Assembly (NCBI RefSeq): GCF_001484965.1
Contig: NZ_LLYY01000028.1
Span: 1 to 57,732 of the forward strand
Length of the DNA stretch: 57,732 nt
Direction: 5' to 3'
Origin: Shouchella shacheensis
Lineage (GTDB): Bacteria > Bacillota > Bacilli > Bacillales > Bacillaceae_D
The notes below the pieces were generated by a model. It was not told the origin of the DNA. It was given only the letters and a program-made list of their open reading frames with translations, and ran no database searches. This document shows, piece after piece, positions 24,356 to 33,233 of the stretch; the stretch's first letter is position 1, and every line of letters begins with the position of its first letter. The position numbers and the translations under genes are program-made.

Positions 24356-24799
24356 ATGGATTGGTTAGGCATAGGGGTCTTTATTCTTTCGCTTGGCTTT
24401 ATTGCTGGGGTGATTTTCCTCATTCCTGTGTTTAAAAAATTAACAGAGACGCTAAACAATACAGCGCGCACCGTCTCCCAGGTCGAAAAGAGTTTGGATG
24501 ACCTTACAGGGGAGACGAAAGTGGTTTTGCATAACGCAAATGAAACGCTTATGGATGTGAATCAAAAAGTTGCTAAACTGGATCCGATCTTTGCCATAAT
24601 TGAAGATTCAGGGCAAGCCGCTCATAATGCGACGGCAACGGTAGCCAAGTATACAGCTACACGACGCGATCTCGCGAAAAAAGAAGCTGCTGTCGTGACC
24701 CCTCAAAATGTTCAAGGAGTTTTTAAAGGCGCGGCCTTTCTTTATTATTTGCGAAAAGCGAAAAAGGCACAGAAAAAGAACAATGTCAAAAAAGAATAA
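24356..24799 (+). CDS. DUF948 family protein
   Basis: A 147-residue protein with one N-terminal membrane helix (WLGIGVFILSLGFIAGVIFL), then a long amphipathic coiled-coil-like region (LTETLNNTARTVSQVEKSLD, ETLMDVNQKVAKLDPIF) and a basic tail. This is the DUF948/YtxG plan. YtxG and relatives belong to general-stress gene sets in bacilli; the molecular function is not known. AAGGAGG precedes the ATG. A very strong terminator ends the unit. Confidence 0.75.
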   Translation: MDWLGIGVFILSLGFIAGVIFLIPVFKKLTETLNNTARTVSQVEKSLDDLTGETKVVLHNANETLMDVNQKVAKLDPIFAIIEDSGQAAHNATATVAKYTATRRDLAKKEAAVVTPQNVQGVFKGAAFLYYLRKAKKAQKKNNVKKE

Positions 24800-24801
24800 G
24801 G

Positions 24802-24844
24802 AAAAGCACAAAGGCCGCACTTTCAGTGCGGCCTTTGTGCTTTT
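24802..24844 (+). terminator. Terminator of the DUF5665-DUF948 unit
   Basis: A perfect 19-bp stem (24802-24820 with 24826-24844) with a 5-nt loop, ending in TTTTC. It can work in both directions. Confidence 0.9.
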
Positions 24845-24932
24845 CTGCTCTTCTCGACGCTCTGTAAACAGAACTGTCGAACTTTATCATATTATGTAGA
24901 TATATCGCGACATATGTCCTATACTATTGAAA

Positions 24933-24964
24933 GCGAAATCAATTTCATATCTTAATAATTTCGC
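24933..24964 (+). promoter_or_regulatory. Inverted repeat upstream of cstA
   Basis: GCGAAAT (24933-24939) and ATTTCGC (24958-24964) form a perfect 7-bp dyad 40 bp before the cstA start. TATACT at about 24920 may be the -10 box, which would put the dyad at the start of the transcript. It could be an operator or leader hairpin. Confidence 0.4.
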
Positions 24965-25002
24965 AAATTGAAAACGCCACCAACGGTGAGGAGGGATTCA
25001 CG

Positions 25003-26454
25003 TTGTATACATTTTTAATCGGTATTGTGCTACTAATTATTGGTTATTTCACCTACGGAAGGTTTGTTGAGCGTATCTTCGGCGTGAGAGACGAGCGGCC
25101 CACCCCCGCTCACGTCAACAAGGATAATGTGGATTACTTGCCCATGAGTACGCCCCGAAATTCACTGATTCAACTATTAAACATCGCAGGGACGGGCCCA
25201 ATTTTCGGTCCGATTATGGGAGCGCTTTACGGGCCGGTCGCCTTTATCTGGATTGTGGTCGGTTGTATTTTTGCCGGAGCCGTCCATGATTATTTAACAG
25301 GGATGATTTCCATTCGCAATAAAGGGGCTCATCTTCCTGAGCTTGCGAGCAAATTCTTAGGCAAGGCGATGAGGCATGTGGTCAATGCGTTTGCCATCCT
25401 GCTTCTTCTTTTAGTCGGGACCGTATTTGTCGCCACCCCGGCCGATTTGCTGTATGTGTTGATCGACGGCAGGATCGCTGTAGGAGTTATTATTGCGCTA
25501 ATTTTTATTTACTACACGCTGGCGACGCTTTTGCCCGTCGATAAAATCATCGGTCGCCTTTACCCATATTTTGGCGCCTTGCTAATTGTGAGCACCTTAG
25601 GCGTGGGAATTGGTTTAGTCGTTACAGGTTCTCCCATTCCCGAACTATCGCTAACGAATTTCCATCCCGATCACGCGCCGATCCTGCCTTTGATTTTCTT
25701 TACCATCACATGTGGGGCGCTGTCTGGGTTCCACGCAACACAAACGCCCATCATCTCACGAACCACTCAGCGCGAGAAGCAAGGGCGAAAGATTTTTTAC
25801 GGGATGATGATTGCAGAGGGCATTATTGCGATGATCTGGGCAGCGGCGGCAATGAGCCTGTTGGATGGGTATAGTGGATTGAATGAGTTGCTTGCTGCTG
25901 GGGGCCCTGGTGCAGTTGTATCAGAAGTATCGATATTGATGCTTGGTGCTATTGGCGGTACAATCGCCGTTCTAGGCGTTGTTGTCTTGCCCATTACGTC
26001 TGGAGATACAGCGTTTCGAAGTGCACGAATGATTATTGCTGAGTACTTTCAAATCGCGCAAAAGAAGTTGTCCAGTCGCCTGTGGATCGCTTTGCCTTTA
26101 TTCGCAGTTTCGGTTGTCTTAACGCAAATTGATTTTAATCTTCTATGGCGCTATTTCAGCTGGGCCAACCAAGCGACGGCCGTCATTGCCTTATTTGTCG
26201 GCGCCATGTACTTGTACATCGCTAGGAAGAACTACTGGATTTCGCTTATCCCGGGTACGTTCATGCTCGTCATGGTCCTTACGTATATTTTGAATGCAGA
26301 AATTGGCTTTAGAATGCCAATGTCCGCTTCGTGGTGGGGAGGCGTTATCGGTACCATCATTCTCGTGGCCTTGTTCTTCCACGCTGCTAAAAAGGCCCGT
26401 GCCAACAACCTTCCCCTTGAAGAAGACGTTTCGAACTGGAAAGAGTCCGCTTAA
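25003..26454 (+). CDS. cstA: CstA family carbon starvation protein / transporter
   Basis: A 483-residue polytopic membrane protein of the shorter CstA type found in Gram-positive bacteria. Recognisable segments are GRFVERIFGV, IAGTGPIFGPIMGALYGP, GAVHDYLTGMISIRNKGA, LSGFHATQTPIISRT and VVLPITSGDTAFRSARMI. Proteins of this family import peptides or pyruvate when carbon is scarce. The start codon is TTG at 25003, with GAGGAGGG eight bases upstream. No LytS/LytT-type regulator is adjacent. It is monocistronic with a clear terminator. Confidence 0.88.
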   Translation: MYTFLIGIVLLIIGYFTYGRFVERIFGVRDERPTPAHVNKDNVDYLPMSTPRNSLIQLLNIAGTGPIFGPIMGALYGPVAFIWIVVGCIFAGAVHDYLTGMISIRNKGAHLPELASKFLGKAMRHVVNAFAILLLLLVGTVFVATPADLLYVLIDGRIAVGVIIALIFIYYTLATLLPVDKIIGRLYPYFGALLIVSTLGVGIGLVVTGSPIPELSLTNFHPDHAPILPLIFFTITCGALSGFHATQTPIISRTTQREKQGRKIFYGMMIAEGIIAMIWAAAAMSLLDGYSGLNELLAAGGPGAVVSEVSILMLGAIGGTIAVLGVVVLPITSGDTAFRSARMIIAEYFQIAQKKLSSRLWIALPLFAVSVVLTQIDFNLLWRYFSWANQATAVIALFVGAMYLYIARKNYWISLIPGTFMLVMVLTYILNAEIGFRMPMSASWWGGVIGTIILVALFFHAAKKARANNLPLEEDVSNWKESA

Positions 26455-26470
26455 ATGTTTATTGCCGTGT

Positions 26471-26510
26471 CCAGCCCTCTTGATTGTTAAGAGTGGCTGG
26501 CATGGTTTTT
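26471..26510 (+). terminator. Terminator of cstA
   Basis: CCAGCC-CTCTT (26471-26481) pairs with AAGAG-T-GGCTGG (26489-26500), followed by GGTTTTTAG. Confidence 0.85.
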
Positions 26511-26674
26511 AGTTTTAAAAAACTCTCCTCTCTCCTCCTTACCAGACTTTCTTCCTACCAAAACCTTAAGAATGATCCAATTCTGACCGATAAAGAACGT
26601 AGGACAGTCTCTTCGACTGAGCACGACATCACCTCGTTTCCGAACGTTACACTACTTAATGAAAAGGAGCCGCC

Positions 26675-26956
26675 ATGAAGCATAACCTTACCGCTTACCA
26701 ACTGCTTGCTGAAATTCATGCTCTACTAAAAGCTCGTTTCCCTAAATACGCAGGCGATCCTTATCGCTTACTGGTGGAAAATGTGATGGAGCAAAACCCT
26801 AAGCCGCTGCCCATTGAAGTCTTAGATCGGCTTTGGCACACGGTCTATATGAAACACGACCTCACCAACTTTGTGCCTCTATCGCCTCAAAACATTGACT
26901 TTCTGAAAAAATTGGTCGAAGATTTAAAAACTCACCAAACCGTCGGGGGCAAGTAA
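26675..26956 (+). CDS. Small conserved-looking protein of unknown function
   Basis: I do not recognise this 93-residue, soluble, mostly helical protein (starting MKHNLTAYQLLAEIHALLKA, with a central DRLWHTVYMKHDLTNFVPLS). AAAAGGAG stands well before the ATG and codon use is normal, so I consider it real. There is no signal or membrane segment. Its 3' end forms one arm of a long hairpin. It is flanked by cstA and a pterin dehydratase-like gene, which gives no functional hint. Confidence 0.65.
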   Translation: MKHNLTAYQLLAEIHALLKARFPKYAGDPYRLLVENVMEQNPKPLPIEVLDRLWHTVYMKHDLTNFVPLSPQNIDFLKKLVEDLKTHQTVGGK

Positions 26957-26975
26957 CCTCCGACGGTTTGGTGAG
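26931..26975 (+). terminator. 16-bp hairpin spanning the end of the small gene
   Basis: Perfect arms at 26931-26946 (inside the coding sequence) and 26960-26975 flank the TAA stop at 26954-26956. No T-run follows. A ribosome reaching the stop would melt the stem, so it may couple translation to mRNA stability or termination. Confidence 0.65.
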
Positions 26976-27140
26976 GTGGGTATCAGCGATCAACAACTTT
27001 TGGGAGCCCTCGTTTGCCCTCTTTGCTCATTGATCTCCCGAAATTCCTGACTCCCCTGCTCCACCTTTTTTCATTTCTAGGTTTTCATCACACCATAACC
27101 AGGGTATAGTCAGAAACAGACGCACTCGGAGGTGAAAGAA

Positions 27141-27410
27141 ATGAGCAAGGTAAAGGAAGAAGCGAAACAGCTTTCTGATTGGACGCTGGATGGAGAAACG
27201 CTATCGAAAACCTTTTCGTTTCAGGAGTTTCTTGAGGGAATTCAATTCGTTCAGAACGTAGCAATTTATGCGGAAGGGGCGCAGCATCACCCCCATGTGA
27301 CGATTGACCATACGAACATCACCGTACAATGGACAACTGTCGACCAGGGCGCGTTAACAGAGAAAGATATCGACGCTGCCAAAGCGTGTGAGAATTTGCT
27401 GAATGGGTAG
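27141..27410 (+). CDS. Pterin-4a-carbinolamine dehydratase-like protein
   Basis: An 89-residue protein of the PCD/DCoH family. Its core is AIYAEGAQHHPHVTIDHTNI followed by TVQWTTVDQGALTEKDIDAA. The family active site has a His pair (HHP, present here) and a third His in the TH motif; here that position is Val (TTVDQG). Dehydratase activity may be reduced or altered. The family regenerates tetrahydrobiopterin after aromatic hydroxylases; no phenylalanine hydroxylase gene is nearby. The ATG at 27141 is chosen because GGAGGTG precedes it; a GTG at 27132 lies inside that site. A strong terminator follows. Confidence 0.8.
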   Translation: MSKVKEEAKQLSDWTLDGETLSKTFSFQEFLEGIQFVQNVAIYAEGAQHHPHVTIDHTNITVQWTTVDQGALTEKDIDAAKACENLLNG

Positions 27411-27462
27411 AAGTCAGCGGGGAAAGTCACGGAAAAAATCCTTTGCCCTTCATAAACGAAAT

Positions 27463-27499
27463 GAGGACGCCTGATCATGATATCAGGCGTCCTCGTTTC
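27463..27499 (+). terminator. Terminator of the PCD-like gene
   Basis: GAGGACGCCTGAT (27463-27475) pairs perfectly with ATCAGGCGTCCTC (27482-27494), followed by GTTTCT. Confidence 0.85.
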
Positions 27500-27618
27500 T
27501 AGCTCTGGCTCAGGACCAAACTTCCAAAAGCAATCTCATTGATTGATTGTTCCGCAATCGTTCCCGATTAAGGGAGATCTAAAAAATGTAGAGGAGACTG
27601 AAATGCAAAAGCCCTCAT

Positions 27619-27942
27619 CTAAGCAGAAGCTCGACCTCGTCGGTAAATCACCTTGCCCGTTTTCATGATTTCTTCCAAAAATCCGCCTCTGTAATCGTCT
27701 TCTCCCATTAAAACGGGTTCGATCAAGACATGGACATCCTCGCCAATTCGAAAAAGTCGGGTTAGGGACTGAAGATAATTCCCTTCAATATGATTAACCA
27801 CAACCGCAATATCAATATCACTATGTGTATGAGCTGTACCTTTGGCATAGGAGCCAAATAAAACAACCAATTCTGCTGGATATTCTTGAACAACTAACTC
27901 TGCGTATTGTTCAACTAATTTCTCAACTTCATTTGTATCCAT
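27619..27942 (-). CDS. MNT-type nucleotidyltransferase antitoxin
   Basis: A 107-residue minimal nucleotidyltransferase. The signature GSYAKGTAHTHSDIDIAVV gives the GSx10DxD metal- and nucleotide-binding motif; a further acidic residue lies in DVHVLIEP. In HEPN/MNT toxin-antitoxin systems the MNT partner inactivates the HEPN RNase by adding AMP. It overlaps the HEPN gene upstream by 28 bp, so the pair is co-transcribed and translationally coupled. GGAG lies eight bases before the ATG at 27942. Confidence 0.85.
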   Translation of the reverse strand: MDTNEVEKLVEQYAELVVQEYPAELVVLFGSYAKGTAHTHSDIDIAVVVNHIEGNYLQSLTRLFRIGEDVHVLIEPVLMGEDDYRGGFLEEIMKTGKVIYRRGRASA

Positions 27943-28304
27943 TCAGACAACTCCTTGGTCTCTGAATAAATCTGCAAGCATTTTTCGTTATCGAGAGCTT
28001 GCATAACCCTATCTTTATCCTTCGGGTAGCAACTTTCAATATTCAACGGACGTAACTCTCTAATGAATGCCCGTTGTTCATCCGAAAGTTCCTCATTCAA
28101 CCCTGTAAGTTCAGTCAAATATGCCAGATTATGCGTATAAGGTGGGCCCTCATTTTTTTGAGAAACAAATAATCCTTTTAAAATCTTTTCAATCACCTGG
28201 TGACACATAAATCTTTTTGTATCAAGCATAGCCTTTGCCGTTTTCAGATCATAATCAGCAATATCTATCCAATAACTGACCTTATCGTACTCCATCTTAA
28301 TCAC
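27915..28304 (-). CDS. HEPN-domain protein, probable toxin partner
   Basis: A 129-residue all-helical HEPN protein (VSYWIDIADYDLKTAKAMLD, CHQVIEKILKGLFVSQ, HNLAYLTELTGL). It pairs with the MNT gene downstream, the standard two-gene order. In many HEPN toxins an R-x4/6-H motif cuts RNA; here the corresponding stretch reads RELRPLNIESCYP, where relatives often have RYP, and a canonical R-x4/6-H is not obvious. It may therefore be a non-toxic HEPN or use other residues. The start is GTG at 28304 (GGAGG six bases upstream) or ATG at 28295. Confidence 0.78.
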   Translation of the reverse strand: MIKMEYDKVSYWIDIADYDLKTAKAMLDTKRFMCHQVIEKILKGLFVSQKNEGPPYTHNLAYLTELTGLNEELSDEQRAFIRELRPLNIESCYPKDKDRVMQALDNEKCLQIYSETKELSEWIQMKLRN

Positions 28305-28392
28305 CTTAATCCTCCTATATTGTATAATATTTCTGACACAAAAACAAAAATCAAAAGTATCCTGTGGCGTGCCCTAACTCTGAAAAAATAAA

Positions 28393-28426
28393 AGCAGCGC
28401 GCTGTTCCTTCCCACAGCACGCTGCT
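28393..28426 (-). terminator. Terminator of the ketone-body operon
   Basis: A 13-bp stem (28393-28405 with 28414-28426) with one wobble pair, followed on the minus strand by TTTTATTTTTTC. Confidence 0.88.
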
Positions 28427-28437
28427 TCTTCACCCGT

Positions 28438-29721
28438 TTAAAGAATACCAATCGATGCAAACAAAATCGCGACAGCCACTGAGATTACAGGAATTAATAC
28501 AGCAACGACGAAGATATCTTTATAACTGTCTTTATGAGACATTCCTGTGATGGTAAGCAATGTTAGCACGGCGCCGTTATGAGGAAGCGCATCTAGCCCA
28601 CCGGAGGAGAGGGAGGCCACTCGGTGAAAGGCTTCTGGAGAGATGCCCGTGTCCATTGCAATTTCGTAATATTTTGACCCAAGTGCTTCTAGAGCGATTC
28701 CCATTCCACCAGACGCTGATCCTGTGGCCCCTGCTAACACATTCACGGCTATCGCTTCTGAAATTAAGGGGTTCCCCTTTACCCCCATTAGCATTTCAGT
28801 CAGTCGATCAAAACCCGGGACCACCTTGACAACGGTCCCAAATCCTACCGCGGCACTTGTATTAATAATGGCCGTCACTGAACCAACGGCTCCTTTATTA
28901 ATTGCCTGGACAAACCCTTTCATCTTGGAAACGTTTAATAGCATGGTTAAGAGAATGCCAGAGATTAAGGCCACAATAATGTCCCAGCCCAATACGTTTA
29001 ATGTGATGAGTACAGTTAACAACGGAAGCAAAGATAATAGAAAGTTGGGTGTATCTCCTTCTGTATTCATTAGGTTCTTATCGTTCGGCTCTGTGAAAAC
29101 TTCTCCCTTGCTCGTCAGCTTCTTTTCTCGATAGCGTAGATAGAAGTACCCGCCAACCGCCATGACGAGCGCCGCCACAAGCCCCATAATAGGCGCTGCG
29201 GTGGCCGTTGTTTGAAAGTAATCCATGGGAATCAGATTTTGGATTTGTGGCGTTCCAGGGATCGCTGTCATGGTGAACGTAAACGCCCCCAGAGCTACGG
29301 TCGCTGGGATCAACCTTCTCGTGATGTTTGCCTCCCGGAATAAGGTTAACGCGAGTGGGTACACGGCAAAAACAACTACAAACAAACTGACGCCGCCGTA
29401 GGTCAGCACGGCTGCAGAAACGAGCACTCCAAGGATGGCACGCTTTGTCCCAATCACTTTGGTTAAGGCCACGGCCACAGATCTTGCCATCCCCGTATCT
29501 TCCATTAATTTTCCAAATATGGCCCCAAGCATAAAGACTGGAAACCAAGACTGGGCAAAGGAGACAAAACCGCCCATATACGTATTTGTATAGGCATCCA
29601 GTAAATCCAGTCCCCCTGTTAGCGCGACCACGCCTGCAGCAATCGGTGCCACCCAAATAATGGACCATCCAAGGTAGGCTAGCCCCATTAAAACAATGAG
29701 GCCAAGAAAAATCCCTAACAT
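28438..29721 (-). CDS. GntP-family permease, probable 3-hydroxybutyrate/acetoacetate uptake
   Basis: A 427-residue membrane protein with about 12 helices. It belongs to the GntP/YxjC group (GGVSLFVVVFAVYPLALTLF, SSGGLDALPHNGAVLTLLTI). In B. subtilis, yxjC lies with scoA, scoB and the dehydrogenase gene yxjF. Here it is the last gene of a matching operon, so the likely substrate is 3-hydroxybutyrate or acetoacetate rather than gluconate. AAGGAGGGG precedes the ATG. It starts 27 bp after the thiolase gene. Confidence 0.85.
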   Translation of the reverse strand: MLGIFLGLIVLMGLAYLGWSIIWVAPIAAGVVALTGGLDLLDAYTNTYMGGFVSFAQSWFPVFMLGAIFGKLMEDTGMARSVAVALTKVIGTKRAILGVLVSAAVLTYGGVSLFVVVFAVYPLALTLFREANITRRLIPATVALGAFTFTMTAIPGTPQIQNLIPMDYFQTTATAAPIMGLVAALVMAVGGYFYLRYREKKLTSKGEVFTEPNDKNLMNTEGDTPNFLLSLLPLLTVLITLNVLGWDIIVALISGILLTMLLNVSKMKGFVQAINKGAVGSVTAIINTSAAVGFGTVVKVVPGFDRLTEMLMGVKGNPLISEAIAVNVLAGATGSASGGMGIALEALGSKYYEIAMDTGISPEAFHRVASLSSGGLDALPHNGAVLTLLTITGMSHKDSYKDIFVVAVLIPVISVAVAILFASIGIL

Positions 29722-29748
29722 GACAACCCCTCCTTATCTTTTCGTCAC

Positions 29749-30927
29749 TTACAGTACTTCGACGATCATCGCGATCCCTTGCCCCCCGCCAACACACAAA
29801 GAAGCGATTCCGTATGGTTGATTCCTTCGTTTCAACTCTTTAATAAGGGTATATAAAACTCTTGTTCCACTAGCTCCTATCGGATGCCCTAAAGCAATGG
29901 CGCCCCCGTTGACGTTGACGTTGTCTCGGTTTAGCCCCAATTCCTTTTCCACCGCTACATACTGGGAAGCAAAGGCCTCATTCACTTCAATAAGATCAAT
30001 ATCCGCTAACGTTAGCGATGAGGTTTCCAGTGCTTTTTTTATGGCTGGGACAGGACCAATGCCCATATAGGATGGGTCGACACCAGCAACTCCCCAGGAA
30101 ACAATTTTGGCCAGCGGCTGTACGTGATTTTCTTGGACAAAGGTCTCCCCTGCCAAAACAACGGCACCGGCCCCGTCATTAATCCCGCTCGCATTCCCGC
30201 CTGTCACCGTGCCGTCTTTTTGGAAGGCTGGTTTTAACGTCGCTAGTTTCTCGACTGTGGTCTCTTCGTTTATATGTTCATCTGTATCTATAAGGGTGGT
30301 TCCTTTTCTGGATGGCACTGCAACGGGAGCGATTTCTTCCGCAAATTTTCCCTCTCGTCGGGCTTCTGCGGCCCGGCGATGGCTCTCGTAAGCGTATTCA
30401 TCTTGCTCCTCACGAGAGATTGAATATTTTGTTGCCAGATTTTCCGCTGTGATCCCCATGCCGGAGCCGATGTATTCATCCGTTAACGCCGCCCACAGCA
30501 TGTCATCCACTTGAGGTGTTCCTAATTTTGTTCCAAACCGGCTCCCTCGCAGGGCGTAGGGGGACAAGCTCATACTGTCTACGCCGCCTGCTAAAGCGAC
30601 ACTCCCTTCGCCAAGCATGATCGACTGGGCGGCAGAGACGACCGATTGCAACCCAGATCCGCATAATCGATTCACCGCAAGTGCTGGGCTTTCCATCGGC
30701 ACCCCAGCTTTTAGGGCAATGTGCCGGGCCAAGTAGGGAGCATTTTTCGATGAATGAATCACATTTCCGAGTACCATGAAATCAATTGCCCCGGGGTCGA
30801 TGCCACTTCGTTGAATCGCTTCCCTACTTGCGGTTACGCCAAGTTCAGTGGGGTCCACATCTTTTAAACGGCCACCAAATGTGCCAAACGGCGTTCGTGC
30901 ACCTTCGACAATATACACATTTTCCAT
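29749..30927 (-). CDS. Acetyl-CoA C-acetyltransferase (thiolase)
   Basis: A 392-residue biosynthetic/degradative thiolase that splits acetoacetyl-CoA into two acetyl-CoA. The active-site Cys is in NRLCGSGLQ, the His in GHPIGASGTRV and the second Cys in LCVGGGQGIAM. It is soluble and expected to be a tetramer. In this operon it completes ketone-body use after SCOT makes acetoacetyl-CoA. AGGAGG precedes the ATG at 30927, 12 bp after the dehydrogenase stop. Confidence 0.92.
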   Translation of the reverse strand: MENVYIVEGARTPFGTFGGRLKDVDPTELGVTASREAIQRSGIDPGAIDFMVLGNVIHSSKNAPYLARHIALKAGVPMESPALAVNRLCGSGLQSVVSAAQSIMLGEGSVALAGGVDSMSLSPYALRGSRFGTKLGTPQVDDMLWAALTDEYIGSGMGITAENLATKYSISREEQDEYAYESHRRAAEARREGKFAEEIAPVAVPSRKGTTLIDTDEHINEETTVEKLATLKPAFQKDGTVTGGNASGINDGAGAVVLAGETFVQENHVQPLAKIVSWGVAGVDPSYMGIGPVPAIKKALETSSLTLADIDLIEVNEAFASQYVAVEKELGLNRDNVNVNGGAIALGHPIGASGTRVLYTLIKELKRRNQPYGIASLCVGGGQGIAMIVEVL

Positions 30928-30939
30928 CGTTCATTCCTC

Positions 30940-31716
30940 CTATTGCGCTGTATAGCCTCCATCGATAACAACGGCCTGCCCGGTGACTCCCTTCGCCTGG
31001 TCACTGGCAAGGAACATCGTATAATCAGCAATTTCTTTCACAGCCAACAAACGTTTTTGTGGCACTAATGGATAAATCACTTCCTCAAGCGCTTTCTCTA
31101 AGGATACATTTCGATTACGTGCCAAATCCTCAAGCTGATTGCGAACAAGCGGTGTATCCACATATCCCGGACACATGGCGTTGACGGTAATGCCATGGTC
31201 TGCCCCTTCCAAAGCGGTCACTTTTGTTAAGCCGATGACCCCGTGCTTTGAGCTATTATAGGCCGCTTTCCCGGCAAACCCGATGAGTCCATTAATGGAC
31301 GCCATATTGATGATTCGCCCCGTGCCTTGCTTTTTCATGATTGGGAAGACGTGCTTCGTGGCCATGAAAGGGGCGACCAGCATGACTTTGGTAATCAGTT
31401 CAAATCTCTCTGTCGAAAAATCCTCCACGGAGGCCACATGTTGCAATCCCGCATTGTTAATGAGCACATCAATCCTGCCGAAGTGTTCCACCGTCTGATC
31501 AATGGCTTGCTGCAGCTCCTTTTCCTTCGTTACATCACATTTGATCGCGATGCAGTCACGACCTTCCTGTTTCCAAGGGGCCACCGCTTCGTTCACTTTC
31601 GCCTCATCCATATCCGAAAAAGCGACCTTCGCTCCATGTTTCGCAAATTCAGTCCCTATTTCATACCCAATCCCACTTGCTGCCCCTGTAATAAAAACCA
31701 CTTTGTTGTTTACCAT
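30940..31716 (-). CDS. 3-hydroxybutyrate dehydrogenase (SDR)
   Basis: A 258-residue short-chain dehydrogenase that oxidises D-3-hydroxybutyrate to acetoacetate with NAD. It shows the TGAASGIGYEIG cofactor motif, NNAG, the catalytic Ser-Tyr-Lys set (NMASINGLIGFAGKAAYNSSKHG) and the family tail VTGQAVVIDGGYTAQ. The tail and operon position match B. subtilis YxjF and other 3-HBDH enzymes. GGGGGAGAAGC precedes the ATG. Confidence 0.9.
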   Translation of the reverse strand: MVNNKVVFITGAASGIGYEIGTEFAKHGAKVAFSDMDEAKVNEAVAPWKQEGRDCIAIKCDVTKEKELQQAIDQTVEHFGRIDVLINNAGLQHVASVEDFSTERFELITKVMLVAPFMATKHVFPIMKKQGTGRIINMASINGLIGFAGKAAYNSSKHGVIGLTKVTALEGADHGITVNAMCPGYVDTPLVRNQLEDLARNRNVSLEKALEEVIYPLVPQKRLLAVKEIADYTMFLASDQAKGVTGQAVVIDGGYTAQ

Positions 31717-31727
31717 TGCTTCTCCCC

Positions 31728-32402
31728 CTAAAAAGAATCGACTTGAAGATGTTCGCTTACCCTTAGATCCGCCTCCGTTGATTGGATCACTTCCTCTACG
31801 CTCCAGCCTTCTGCCACTTCCGCAAGCACAAGGCCATCTTCCTCGACATCAATCACAGCACGGTCCGTAATCATCCGGTGGACCACCTTTTTTCCTGTTA
31901 ACGGCAATTCACACGTCTTTAAAATTTTCGACTCCCCATGTTTATTGACATGATCCATAATAATGACGATTTTCTTCGCTCCATGGACAATATCCATCGC
32001 CCCGCCCATTCCTTTGATCATTTTTCCTGGGATCATCCAATTGGCGAGGTCCCCCGTTTCCGATACTTCCATGCCGCCAAGAATCGCCAGGTCGAGATGC
32101 TCGCCGCGAATCATCGCAAACGATTCAGCACTGCTAAAATAGGAAGCACCTGTGGAAGCGGTCACCGTTTCTTTTCCCGCGTTAATCAAGTCAGGGTCCA
32201 CTTCTTCTTTAAAAGGAGAACGGCCAATCCCGAGCAATCCATTTTCTGATTGAAGAACCACTTGTTTCCCCTCTTGTATATAATTCGCGACCATGGTCGG
32301 CATGCCAATGCCCAAATTCACATAGGAACCGCTTTCAATTTCTCGTTCCGCTCGTCTGGCGATTCTTTCTCTCACGACTGCCTTATCCATTTGTTTGATC
32401 AT
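31728..32402 (-). CDS. scoB: Succinyl-CoA:3-ketoacid CoA-transferase subunit B
   Basis: The 224-residue beta subunit carries the catalytic glutamate in [13 protein letters not shown], which forms the CoA thioester intermediate. Other family segments are [15 protein letters not shown] and [20 protein letters not shown]. With ScoA it moves CoA from succinyl-CoA to acetoacetate. TAGGAGGG stands before the ATG, 13 bp after scoA. Confidence 0.93.
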   Translation of the reverse strand: MIKQMDKAVVRERIARRAEREIESGSYVNLGIGMPTMVANYIQEGKQVVLQSENGLLGIGRSPFKEEVDPDLINAGKETVTASTGASYFSSAESFAMIRGEHLDLAILGGMEVSETGDLANWMIPGKMIKGMGGAMDIVHGAKKIVIIMDHVNKHGESKILKTCELPLTGKKVVHRMITDRAVIDVEEDGLVLAEVAEGWSVEEVIQSTEADLRVSEHLQVDSF

Positions 32403-32415
32403 CGATCGTTCCCTC

Positions 32416-33111
32416 CTAAGCCTCTTGTCTTAGCGTTAAGCGCTCCACTTTTTTCTGTTGCTGGCCCTCCATCAACCCTTGGACATAAATGCCCGGTGTG
32501 TGAATATGCGCGGGATCAAGGGTCCCTGCCTCTACCAACTCTTCGACCTCAGCGATGGTGACTTTCCCGGCTGCGGCCATCATCGGGTTAAAATTTTGCG
32601 CGGTTTTGTTATAGATAAGATTTCCATTCGTATCTCCGACTGCGGCTCTGACCAAACTGTAATCGGCCTTCAGTGCGGTTTGCAGCAAGTATTCCTTCTG
32701 ATCAAACACACGGACTTCCCCGCCTTCCGCTATAGGTGTACCGACCCCAGCCGGTGTGTAAAAGGCCGGTATTCCTGCTCCCCCTGCGCGAATCCTTTCC
32801 GCCAACGTTCCTTGAGGCACAAGTTCCACTTCCAGTTCACCAGATAACACCTGCCGTTCAAATTCCTTGTTCTCGCCCACATAAGAGCCAATCATTTTAT
32901 CAATCTGTTTATTTTTTAACAGCAGCCCCAATCCCCAGTCGTCGACGCCACAGTTGTTTGAAATCACCGTTAACTGTTTGACGTCGGCTTCCACTAAAGC
33001 CAAAATCAGATTCTCTGGAATCCCTACAAGGCCAAACCCACCAACCATAACGGTCGACCCGTCCTGGATCTCCTTGACGGCTTCAGCAAATGATGAATAC
33101 ATCGTTTTCAT
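32416..33111 (-). CDS. scoA: Succinyl-CoA:3-ketoacid CoA-transferase subunit A
   Basis: The 231-residue alpha subunit shows the glycine-rich [18 protein letters not shown], the [15 protein letters not shown] segment, and [20 protein letters not shown]. It is the first gene of the operon. The start at 33111 (MKTMYSSF) has GGGAGTG upstream; the open frame extends back to 33156, but that part is the -24/-12 promoter and cannot be coding. Expression depends on sigma-54 and the regulator encoded upstream. Confidence 0.93.
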   Translation of the reverse strand: MKTMYSSFAEAVKEIQDGSTVMVGGFGLVGIPENLILALVEADVKQLTVISNNCGVDDWGLGLLLKNKQIDKMIGSYVGENKEFERQVLSGELEVELVPQGTLAERIRAGGAGIPAFYTPAGVGTPIAEGGEVRVFDQKEYLLQTALKADYSLVRAAVGDTNGNLIYNKTAQNFNPMMAAAGKVTIAEVEELVEAGTLDPAHIHTPGIYVQGLMEGQQQKKVERLTLRQEA

Positions 33112-33140
33112 TTGGTTCACTCCCTTCTCCATAATAGTAA

Positions 33141-33156
33141 GCAAGAAGCGTGCCAA
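33141..33156 (-). promoter_or_regulatory. Sigma-54 (-24/-12) promoter of the ketone-body operon
   Basis: The minus strand reads TTGGCAC-GCTTC-TTGC, an exact match to the sigma-54 consensus with correct spacing, about 25-30 nt before the scoA start. It requires an AAA+ activator, and the gene for one lies directly upstream. Confidence 0.93.
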
Positions 33157-33233
33157 GAATTGTTCATCTTTTTCTTCTAGCAGTAATCCTGCGTTTTTCA
33201 GATCTCTTCCCCCTCAGGAAGCTATACGCAAAA

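Noticed and set aside
26931-26975. Ordinary intrinsic terminator at the end of the 93-codon gene
   Set aside because: The stem begins inside the coding sequence and no T-run follows, so it is listed as a hairpin with uncertain role.
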